13,976 nucleotides of DNA, taken from positions 1 to 13,976 of the forward strand of contig JAQVNR010000038.1 of the NCBI GenBank assembly GCA_028703035.1, read 5' to 3'. This DNA comes from Bacilli bacterium. GTDB taxonomy: Bacteria; Bacillota_I; Bacilli_A; RF39; UBA660. This document shows positions 1-6,117 of this stretch, in pieces. Under the pieces are notes generated by a model. That model was not told the origin of the DNA. It did no database searches and was given only the letters and a program-made list of their open reading frames with translations. Each line of letters opens with the position of its first letter. The first letter of the stretch is position 1. Made by a program: the position numbers and the translations under genes.

Positions 1-25
1 ATATATTTTACCACCATCCATTGAT

Positions 26-54
26 ATTATACCACATTACGTTTAAGTACGCAA
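26..54 (-). promoter_or_regulatory. Possible leftward sigma-A promoter at the window edge
   Basis: Read on the minus strand there is TTGCGT (49-54), a 17-nt spacer and TATAAT (26-31), with TG one base before the -10 (extended -10). This would drive a gene lying to the left of the window. Minus-strand GGTGG inside 5-14 could be its ribosome binding site. No coding start is visible, so the assignment rests only on the promoter match. Confidence 0.4.
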
Positions 55-69
55 TACCTAATGATATAA

Positions 70-92
70 AAACCCAGACTTTGTCTGGGTTT
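70..92. terminator. Perfect 10-bp hairpin, probable terminator
   Basis: AAACCCAGAC (70-79) and GTCTGGGTTT (83-92) form a perfect 10-bp stem with loop TTT. On the minus strand the stem is followed by TTTTTATAT, a better U-tract than on the plus strand (TTTCCTTG), so termination is more convincing leftward. The surrounding stretch 93-222 holds no gene I can support: short minus-strand ORFs run through it but none is recognisable. Confidence 0.6.
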
Positions 93-222
93 CCTTGATA
101 TATTTTGCTCCAACTGTCAAAGACGGGGAAGATACTATTAATAATTGCTTAAAAATGAAATAAAAGTCAGCCATAATAATTAAACGAGTAACAATTAACA
201 ATATACCTGAATAAAAATTTCA

Positions 223-251
223 TAGACTTTCTGAAAATATCATGCTATTAT
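223..251 (+). promoter_or_regulatory. Sigma-A promoter of the kinase-like gene
   Basis: TAGACT (223-228), a 17-nt spacer and TATTAT (246-251), with an extended -10 TG at 243-244. Transcription would begin near 258, giving a leader of about 44 nt before the GTG start at 302. Confidence 0.55.
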
Positions 252-301
252 ATTAGACATTTAAAGGGCTTAGCTTGGATGATAGAAAAGGATGATGAAA
301 A

Positions 302-2581
302 GTGTTTCTTCGAAACTTGATAAAAACAATTAAAAGTATACTATTAAAGATGAATAAAAAAAATCAATCTATGGATAATGAATTATCTTCTGCATCTGTA
401 AATATGCTTTTAAATAGTAGAGGTTATAAAAACTTTAAAACTGTTATTATGAACTTAATAAATGGAAAGTTATTTAGATTTTACGATATTATAATAATTG
501 ATGAAAAAGCAACAATGTTGCTTGAAAGTTTATCTGATGAAAAAATATATTATTTATCATTTATTGAAGATAGTTTAGCAATTTTACCAATGGATATAGA
601 AAATAAAACAATACTTGATGATTTTGGTAGTATAATTCTTGTCCATAATTATAAGGGGACTTCATTTGATTTTGAATGCTTAATTAAAACTGATGAAGGA
701 CTACTATTTACTGGTATAGACCCTTTCATGCATATATCAGATAAAAATAAAATTAGCTTATTATACCCTAAAATTAGTTTCTATATAAACAAAAGGGTTG
801 AACAATTTACTAATGCTAATAAGCCTATTAAAGAGTTTATATCTAAAATTAGGGGTAAATCACATATAAGAATATTACTACAAAAAGATTGCTCTACTCC
901 TGACTTTGAATTAAACTTAGGATATAAAAAGTTTAGAACTAAAAATTACTATAAAATATTTGAGAATGCATATAATGACTTATTAACACAAGCAAAATTA
1001 AAAATAGCAGGCGGTAGTGTAGATTTTTCAAAAGATGTTGAATTTGATAAATATGCAAATGTTAGTGGGCGTTATCCTGAAGAATATGAAGCTGAAGAAG
1101 ATAAAAATATTGAAAGAGATAATTTCAAATATTTATCTTTGGAAAGATTAAAAACTATATGCCCTGCAACTATGACAAGATTAAATTATGAGTGTTCTCG
1201 CATGCCAGCTGCTGGAAGTGTTGGAGATATAGTAAGTAAAATGATTATACTAGATGAGGAAAAGACATTGTATTTATACAAAAAATTAGGAATGTATTCT
1301 TGGTATTATTATTTTCACAAGACAATTGAAGCATTGGTTAAAGAAGGTAAATACTACAGCATAATGAAAATCTTTGATATTCTTATTAAGAGAGCAAATT
1401 GTCAACCTTTTCCAAGAATAAAAGAAGAAACGGAATTCTGGGTTAGAGCAGTTTGCGATTGCATACCAAAAATAGATATATTTAATGATTGTAATGGACA
1501 AGAAATAAATAAAATATCTTTTTTATATCAAATCATTGATAAACTGCAAAACTCTAATATTGAAGATGAATTTATTAAAGACTTTATAGCCAAACAAACA
1601 ATAATATTTAAAAATTATATAAATGGTATAGTTGTAAAAAAATATGAGATCAAAGATTTTAATGATGAAATTAAAGTAGAAGATCAAAATGTTGAACCAT
1701 TAAATAATATGCCAATAATCAATTATTCGGATAAAGATTTTAAAAATAAATTTACTATTGAAAATAAATATGCTGGTGGATCAGAGGGTATAGTATTTAA
1801 AATAAGCGATGATAAATTAGTAAAAATATCCAAAGTATTTGTTCCGGAATTTAATCCTTTTGGTGGTAGCCTAGAACAGCAGAATGAAATTTTATATGGT
1901 GAACCAAGTGAAAAAACTTTAAAAAGGAAAAGAAAGAAAACAGAGTTGTTATATGAATCAGCCCAAGGACTACCTGGAAATATTCCCCGAGAATTAATAA
2001 CTAGAGATGGCGAAGTTGTAGGGTATTCATTTGATTTCTTTTTAAAGGAAAAAGCAGAAGGCGATTTTGAAACTATTAGAAAATCAGGTATATTATTAGG
2101 CGATAGAATTGCTTTATTGCAAAGAGCAGAAGCAAATATAAGACAATTTCACGATCGAGAAATTGGTTTAGGAGATTTGAATGAAACTAATATTCTTGGT
2201 AATACTCCTAAAATAATTGATATTGATAATGCTTCAATAGGTGGGTTAAGGGCTGATTTATTTCCTTTATATATGAGATATTATCGAAATGTTATCAAGA
2301 CTTGCAATATGTCTGAAAGTGATATGTTTTCTTTTGGAATAACAGCTTTATCGATGCTAACAGATATGCCAGTTCATTATATGATGAGAGATGAATGTAG
2401 CAATTTAGATACCTTATCAATGATTGTTGACCTTATACCTGATGAGTATAAAGATATAAGAGATTATTTTAGAATACTTTTAAATCCAACTGCTAAAAAT
2501 GAGTATATAACACCTGCTCTAAAATCATTAACATTAAAACCTAAAGAAAAAGTTATAAGAATAGACCAAAAATATTTTTAA
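302..2581 (+). CDS. Large protein with C-terminal atypical protein-kinase-like domain
   Basis: 759 residues from a GTG start. AAAAGG (286-291) is the ribosome binding site, about 10 nt upstream; an in-frame ATG at 350 is a less well supported alternative. Residues 1 to about 480 are not recognisable to me; the stretch around 300-370 looks helical. Residues about 480-740 read as a protein-kinase fold: glycine loop GGSEGIVF (492-499), ATP-site lysine candidate K508, catalytic loop GLGDLNETNIL with D625 and N630, and metal-binding IIDIDN (D640/D642) in place of DFG. The HRD arginine is absent and the catalytic lysine position holds N627. The GD.N..N...ID.D pattern recalls the YegI-type kinases linked to TerY/PP2C modules, but no phosphatase or VWA gene lies nearby. 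No signal peptide or membrane segment is obvious. It has its own promoter and no evident operon partner. The kinase fold is fairly safe; substrate and role are unknown. Confidence 0.8.
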   Translation: MFLRNLIKTIKSILLKMNKKNQSMDNELSSASVNMLLNSRGYKNFKTVIMNLINGKLFRFYDIIIIDEKATMLLESLSDEKIYYLSFIEDSLAILPMDIENKTILDDFGSIILVHNYKGTSFDFECLIKTDEGLLFTGIDPFMHISDKNKISLLYPKISFYINKRVEQFTNANKPIKEFISKIRGKSHIRILLQKDCSTPDFELNLGYKKFRTKNYYKIFENAYNDLLTQAKLKIAGGSVDFSKDVEFDKYANVSGRYPEEYEAEEDKNIERDNFKYLSLERLKTICPATMTRLNYECSRMPAAGSVGDIVSKMIILDEEKTLYLYKKLGMYSWYYYFHKTIEALVKEGKYYSIMKIFDILIKRANCQPFPRIKEETEFWVRAVCDCIPKIDIFNDCNGQEINKISFLYQIIDKLQNSNIEDEFIKDFIAKQTIIFKNYINGIVVKKYEIKDFNDEIKVEDQNVEPLNNMPIINYSDKDFKNKFTIENKYAGGSEGIVFKISDDKLVKISKVFVPEFNPFGGSLEQQNEILYGEPSEKTLKRKRKKTELLYESAQGLPGNIPRELITRDGEVVGYSFDFFLKEKAEGDFETIRKSGILLGDRIALLQRAEANIRQFHDREIGLGDLNETNILGNTPKIIDIDNASIGGLRADLFPLYMRYYRNVIKTCNMSESDMFSFGITALSMLTDMPVHYMMRDECSNLDTLSMIVDLIPDEYKDIRDYFRILLNPTAKNEYITPALKSLTLKPKEKVIRIDQKYF

Positions 2582-2590
2582 ATATTATTT

Positions 2591-2616
2591 AAAGAAGACA
2601 AATCAGTCTATTTTTT
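2591..2616 (+). terminator. Weak intrinsic terminator after the kinase-like gene
   Basis: AAAGAAGAC (2591-2599) and GTCTATTTT (2606-2614) pair with one A-A mismatch and one G-U around loop AAATCA, and the right arm runs into TTTTTT (2611-2616). The stem is AT-rich and the element overlaps the ffh promoter, so termination is probably partial. Confidence 0.4.
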
Positions 2617-2623
2617 GTATAAT
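2595..2623 (+). promoter_or_regulatory. Promoter of ffh
   Basis: AAGACA (2595-2600), a 17-nt spacer and a perfect TATAAT (2618-2623). Transcription would start near 2630, almost at the AGGTGA ribosome binding site, so the leader is very short. Confidence 0.5.
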
Positions 2624-2641
2624 ATTAAATAGGTGATTGAA

Positions 2642-3949
2642 ATGTTTGAATATATGGGAGATAGAATTAGTAATGCTATCAAAAATATTAAAGGGATGGG
2701 AAGAATTACTGAAGAAAATATCAGTGATGCGATAAAAGAAATTAGAATTGCTCTATTAGAGGCTGATGTTAACTATGAAGTTGTTAAAGAATTTACAAGA
2801 AATGTTAAAGAAAAAGCATTAGGAATGGATGTATCTAAAACATTAAAACCAGAAGAAATTTTTATAAAACTAGTTAAAGATGAACTTATAAGCCTTTTAG
2901 GAGACGATTATATCCCACTTGTAGTAGATAAAAATCCAACTATTATAATGCTGGTTGGACTTCAAGGATCAGGTAAAACAACCACGTGTGGGAAAATTGC
3001 TAATCTGGTTAGGAAAAAAAATAGTAAGAAACCACTGTTAGTTGCGTGTGATATATATCGCCCAGCAGCTATTGAGCAGTTATGCGAAATAGGTAAGAGT
3101 CTTAATATTCCTGTTTTTACTAAAGGAAAAGAAAATCCTAGGGAAATTGTTAAAGATGCTTTAGAGTTCGCTAAAGAAAATAAACATGATTATATAATTA
3201 TTGATACTGCGGGAAGATTACATATTGATGAAGAACTAATGAATGAACTTTTAGATATTAGTAATCTTGCTCATCCTCAGGAAATTTTACTTGTACTTGA
3301 TGCGATGATGGGTCAAGATGCGATTAATGTTGTTAAAGGATTTAATGAAAAATTAAAACTAACTGGGGCAATTTTAACTAAAATGGATGGAAACACTAAA
3401 GGTGGAGTTGCTTTATCAGTTAGACATTTAACTAATATCCCAATTAAATTTGTCGGTGACTCGGAAAAGTTAGATGGAATATCTGAATTTTATCCAGAAA
3501 GAATGGCTGAGCGAATTCTTGATATGGGAGATATTTTATCGATTGCTGAAAAAGCTTCTTCAGTAATCGATGAAGATGAGGCAGAAAATCTAACGAAAAA
3601 AATGAAAAAAGGTAAATTTGATTTAGAAGATTTTTTATTAACTATGAAACAAATGAAAAAATTAGGGCCACTGGAAAATATTTTGAAAATGCTTCCTGGA
3701 GCAAGAAAAGCTGGTCTGAGTGATATTAAAATTGATGAAAAAGAGCTAGCTCATGTCGAGGCAATTATTTTATCAATGACACCTTATGAAAGAAGACATC
3801 CTGAAGTATTAAAAATGACTAGAAAACTAAGAATTGCCAAAGGAAGTGGGAGAGAGGTCCCTGAGGTTAATCGTTTGCTTAAGCAATTTGATTCAATGAA
3901 AGATATGATGAAAAAAATGTCGAAAGGAAAAATGGATTTTCCATTTTAA
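2642..3949 (+). CDS. ffh: Signal recognition particle GTPase Ffh
   Basis: Ffh binds the signal recognition particle RNA and hydrophobic signal sequences of nascent proteins, and with its receptor FtsY delivers ribosomes to the membrane translocon. With the ATG at 2642 the protein has 435 residues, close to the usual bacterial length. Visible in order: the N-domain helices (about 1-90), P-loop GLQGSGKTT (106-114), DTAGR (188-192), TKMDG (246-250), and a methionine- and lysine-rich M-domain ending in MKKMSKGKMDFPF. The reading frame opens at a GTG at 2633, but that GTG lies inside the AGGTGA ribosome binding site (2631-2636) of the ATG at 2642, and the family start (short, then F-E) supports 2642. 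In many Bacilli ffh sits between ylxM and rpsP; here neither neighbour is present. The FtsY and RNA partners are not in the window. Confidence 0.97.
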   Translation: MFEYMGDRISNAIKNIKGMGRITEENISDAIKEIRIALLEADVNYEVVKEFTRNVKEKALGMDVSKTLKPEEIFIKLVKDELISLLGDDYIPLVVDKNPTIIMLVGLQGSGKTTTCGKIANLVRKKNSKKPLLVACDIYRPAAIEQLCEIGKSLNIPVFTKGKENPREIVKDALEFAKENKHDYIIIDTAGRLHIDEELMNELLDISNLAHPQEILLVLDAMMGQDAINVVKGFNEKLKLTGAILTKMDGNTKGGVALSVRHLTNIPIKFVGDSEKLDGISEFYPERMAERILDMGDILSIAEKASSVIDEDEAENLTKKMKKGKFDLEDFLLTMKQMKKLGPLENILKMLPGARKAGLSDIKIDEKELAHVEAIILSMTPYERRHPEVLKMTRKLRIAKGSGREVPEVNRLLKQFDSMKDMMKKMSKGKMDFPF

Positions 3950-4017
3950 TGATTTAATGATTCCAAAAAAAATTAATTATAGTTGATAATAATTACACTA
4001 GTAAACTATTGTCATGA

Positions 4018-4045
4018 GCATATAATTGCCTATATACATAAAATA
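4018..4045 (+). promoter_or_regulatory. Sigma-K-like promoter of the cotD-like gene
   Basis: CATAAAATA at 4037-4045 matches the sigma-K -10 consensus CATAnnnTA exactly. A -35 of the mACm type is only weakly represented (GCA at 4018-4020, spacer 16 nt). Sigma-K dependence would fit a late mother-cell coat gene. Transcription would start near 4052, inside the loop of the inverted repeat described next. Confidence 0.45.
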
Positions 4046-4068
4046 CACTAGAAAGGAAAGTGTATTTT
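4040..4068 (+). promoter_or_regulatory. Perfect inverted repeat around the cotD-like ribosome binding site
   Basis: AAAATACACT (4040-4049) and AGTGTATTTT (4059-4068) are exact inverted copies around AGAAAGGAA (4050-4058), which contains the ribosome binding site. The right arm ends one base before the ATG at 4070. The Shine-Dalgarno to ATG distance in linear form is long, about 12 nt. It may be an operator in DNA, or an RNA hairpin if transcription starts upstream of 4040. Confidence 0.6.
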
Positions 4069-4069
4069 T

Positions 4070-4345
4070 ATGTTCAAAACAAATAACTGTTGTGGAGATA
4101 TGGGTATGGGAGGAAATATGTGTTGTCCAAATGTTTTACCAGGTATGGAATGTGATCCAGTAATGGAATGTCCATGTGAAAAAGTAGTAAATCGTCAAAT
4201 TTGTCATCATGTACCTCATATTCAACCAATTCACACAAGAATTGTCAATCATCATATTTATAACCATTCATATATGCCACAATTTACTTGCTGTGAAGAA
4301 AATCAAGTATCTCATGTTTATGATCAAAATCCTTGCTGCCGATAA
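4070..4345 (+). CDS. cotD: CotD-family spore coat protein
   Basis: A 91-residue protein with 12 cysteines, mostly as CC pairs or in CxC (near both ends), and 8 histidines in the middle. The core HHVPHIQPIHTRIVNHHIYN resembles the histidine-rich centre of Bacillus CotD (V-HIHP-HTT-VNHQ type), an inner spore coat protein. Coat proteins of this kind are made in the mother cell and assembled on the forespore; the cysteines could crosslink by disulfides and the histidines may bind metal, which is inference. No signal peptide or membrane segment is present. The sigma-K-like -10 upstream agrees with late sporulation expression. Its presence argues that the organism forms spores. It stands alone between two housekeeping genes. 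Family membership is fairly sure; orthology to B. subtilis cotD itself is not. Confidence 0.85.
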   Translation: MFKTNNCCGDMGMGGNMCCPNVLPGMECDPVMECPCEKVVNRQICHHVPHIQPIHTRIVNHHIYNHSYMPQFTCCEENQVSHVYDQNPCCR

Positions 4346-4359
4346 AATGTAAATATAAT
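4333..4359 (+). promoter_or_regulatory. Candidate promoter of rpoZ
   Basis: TTGCTG (4333-4338), a 15-nt spacer and a perfect TATAAT (4354-4359), beginning inside the last codons of the cotD-like gene. The spacer is short and the -35 imperfect. A leader of about 65 nt would precede the TTG start of rpoZ. Confidence 0.35.
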
Positions 4360-4430
4360 GTACAACTTGTTTTCTAAATGTATATAAGAAGTAAGGCTTG
4401 TAGTATATTAATATGTAGGAGAGTGATAAC

Positions 4431-4622
4431 TTGATTTATCCATCGATAGATAAAATTCTTAATACTGTTGATTCAAAATATATATTAGTTCATATTATAT
4501 CAACTCGTAGTAAACAAATCCAAGAAACTGCTCATTATCAAATGTCTGAAGCTGAATATCATTGTAAAAAAGAGATAGGTCGTGCACTTGAGGAGATTGA
4601 AAAAGGTCTAATTAAGTATTAA
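4431..4622 (+). CDS. rpoZ: RNA polymerase omega subunit
   Basis: Omega is the small RNA polymerase subunit that helps fold and hold beta-prime. The 63-residue product begins MIYPSIDKILNTVDSKYILV and ends with RALEEIEKGLIKY, closely following the Bacillus omega pattern (M-x-x-PSID....LDSKY.LV and GKALEEI..GL). The start is a TTG, supported by AGGAG (4418-4422) eight bases upstream and by the position of the PSID motif; the next in-frame ATG would remove most of the conserved domain. In Bacilli rpoZ normally lies between gmk and coaBC, but here it is alone between the spore coat gene and an unknown gene. A terminator overlaps its stop codon, so it is probably monocistronic. Confidence 0.93.
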   Translation: MIYPSIDKILNTVDSKYILVHIISTRSKQIQETAHYQMSEAEYHCKKEIGRALEEIEKGLIKY

Positions 4623-4635
4623 TTAGCTTTTTTTT
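4608..4635 (+). terminator. Intrinsic terminator of rpoZ, overlapping the stop codon
   Basis: CTAATTA (4608-4614) pairs with TAATTAG (4620-4626) around loop AGTAT, followed after one C by eight T (4628-4635). Upstream A's can extend the stem by pairing with the T-run. The TAA stop of rpoZ (4620-4622) lies inside the right arm. Confidence 0.75.
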
Positions 4636-4636
4636 A

Positions 4637-4645
4637 TGGTAAAAT
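4637..4645 (+). promoter_or_regulatory. Extended -10 promoter of the 459-residue unknown gene
   Basis: TGGTAAAAT (4637-4645) is an extended -10 directly after the rpoZ terminator; no convincing -35 is visible. GGAG (4652-4655) then serves as ribosome binding site for the ATG at 4662. Confidence 0.4.
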
Positions 4646-4661
4646 AACTTTTGGAGTAGTT

Positions 4662-6041
4662 ATGGATCAAATATTAATTAATATTTTTAATAAATCATCA
4701 TTGTCAAAAAATTTTAAATATTTAGCATTAAATTTATTAAATAATTATCAAGATAATGAACATGGATATATATGTGTAGGAGATGCTTACGCAATTATCT
4801 CAACTTTAAAAGAAATAGAGAAAGATTTAACAGGGATTAATTTAGATCAAAAAATAATCGAATCTTTTATCTTTACTTCTATTAAAGATTATTGTGTCAA
4901 TGAAAAAGATAATATTATTATCTGGAAAAACATGTATGAAACATTAATAAAAGATAGTCTATTAAATAGTATAAATCGAAATCAAATATTAAATATCGAA
5001 AATCCTAATTCACAAATAGTTAGCTACTTAAAGAAAATGGCTATTTTAGTAACTGAACTCTTAGATTTAATGTCTTTAGATAGACCTTATTTAGTATTAA
5101 AAAAATATCGAGAAATCATTGAATTGTGTGCTTATCAAGGACTAGATTCTTCTTTGCTTGAAAAAGCAAATGAAGAAGAATTAAAAAACATCCTAAAGAA
5201 AAAATATTCTGAATATTCAAGAATGAAATATGTTGAAATTTATCGAAAAACTGTCAATGAAAGAAAGGTATCATCAGAAGAAGAATTTAAGCAAGATAAT
5301 TTTGTTTATTTTAAAACTCCAGATTTTGAATCATATACAGTTCAGTATATGATGTATTTATTAATGAAAGAATATTATAAAAAAACTGGTTTTTTTGCAA
5401 GACCTTTAACGAGAGATATATTTTTATATTATTTAAAAGATACTACTGTTGTTGCATATTTATATGATAATGTACCAAAGATGTCATTAAAAACAGGAAA
5501 GTTATCTTATACATGGGATGATCCTCATTTTTGGGCAACAGTTTTTAACCAAGAAATTGATTATGTTGAAGATAATAATTTTAATTATTTTATTGATAAT
5601 GCTGAAAATACTCAGCTTTTTAAAGTGATACCTCTTACTTTTGAAAATATTTTTTATAAATCTTTAGGAAAAAAAGTGATTTTTACTCCTGAAAAAGATA
5701 TGGATGAGGCAATTTTTAAATCTTTGAGTCAAACTGATGACAAAGACATATTAAAACAATTAGAAGTTAAAAATTTTGAACGTAATAATTTAATGACATC
5801 AAACAATTCATTTTATTTTAGAGATCCAACTAAAGTGGATTTATTAGAAGTAGAAAATCTAGAAAAACATTATTATCTTAAGATGATTAAAATTAAAACA
5901 AAGGAAACATCCAGAAAAAGAGTGATTGCCTGGATTATATCTTATTGTAAAAAGAATCCTAAACAAGAAGAAGTATCTCTCAAAAAGAAATATATTAAAA
6001 ATTACCCTAAAGAAATTAGATTACCATATAAAGATAATTAA
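4662..6041 (+). CDS. Protein of unknown function between rpoZ and polA
   Basis: I do not recognise this 459-residue protein. It is a full-length, clearly coding frame in the codon style of its neighbours, with GGAG seven bases before the ATG. It has no signal peptide, no transmembrane segment and no Cys/His metal cluster. The N-terminal 210 residues look mostly helical and lysine/leucine-rich. The middle (about 215-340) is more aromatic and globular, with FVYFKTPDFESYTVQYMMYL and YTWDDPHFWATVFNQEIDYV as the most distinctive stretches. The C-terminus is strongly basic (KIKTKETSRKRV, then KKKYIKNYPKEIRLPYK), which could contact nucleic acid, but that is inference. It is flanked by the rpoZ terminator and a hairpin of its own, so it appears to be transcribed alone. 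A cytoplasmic lineage-specific protein is the most I can say. Confidence 0.85.
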   Translation: MDQILINIFNKSSLSKNFKYLALNLLNNYQDNEHGYICVGDAYAIISTLKEIEKDLTGINLDQKIIESFIFTSIKDYCVNEKDNIIIWKNMYETLIKDSLLNSINRNQILNIENPNSQIVSYLKKMAILVTELLDLMSLDRPYLVLKKYREIIELCAYQGLDSSLLEKANEEELKNILKKKYSEYSRMKYVEIYRKTVNERKVSSEEEFKQDNFVYFKTPDFESYTVQYMMYLLMKEYYKKTGFFARPLTRDIFLYYLKDTTVVAYLYDNVPKMSLKTGKLSYTWDDPHFWATVFNQEIDYVEDNNFNYFIDNAENTQLFKVIPLTFENIFYKSLGKKVIFTPEKDMDEAIFKSLSQTDDKDILKQLEVKNFERNNLMTSNNSFYFRDPTKVDLLEVENLEKHYYLKMIKIKTKETSRKRVIAWIISYCKKNPKQEEVSLKKKYIKNYPKEIRLPYKDN

Positions 6042-6068
6042 ATAGCCTTACTTTAGGTTATTTCCTTT
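6040..6068 (+). terminator. Probable terminator after the 459-residue unknown gene
   Basis: AAATAGCCT (6040-6048) pairs with AGGTTATTT (6055-6063) with one G-U pair around loop TACTTT, starting in the stop codon. The following TTTCCTTT is a poor U-tract, so termination may be incomplete. Confidence 0.5.
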
Positions 6069-6094
6069 ATATATAGATAAAAATGTATTATAAT
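6066..6094 (+). promoter_or_regulatory. Promoter of polA-mutM
   Basis: TTTATA (6066-6071), a 17-nt spacer and perfect TATAAT (6089-6094). The polA ribosome binding site GAGGT (6107-6111) follows about 13 bases after the -10. Confidence 0.55.
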
Positions 6095-6117
6095 AAAGAT
6101 AGAAATGAGGTATTAAG

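Noticed and set aside
58..174. 38-codon minus-strand ORF, and another open minus frame ending in MWYNINGWW
   Set aside because: Both run through the 70-92 hairpin, neither has a clear ribosome binding site, and two competing frames over the same DNA give no reason to choose. Could be a gene remnant but cannot be supported.
1286..1501. Minus-strand ORF of 71 codons inside the kinase-like gene
   Set aside because: Lies entirely within a strong coding frame on the other strand and has no recognisable product.
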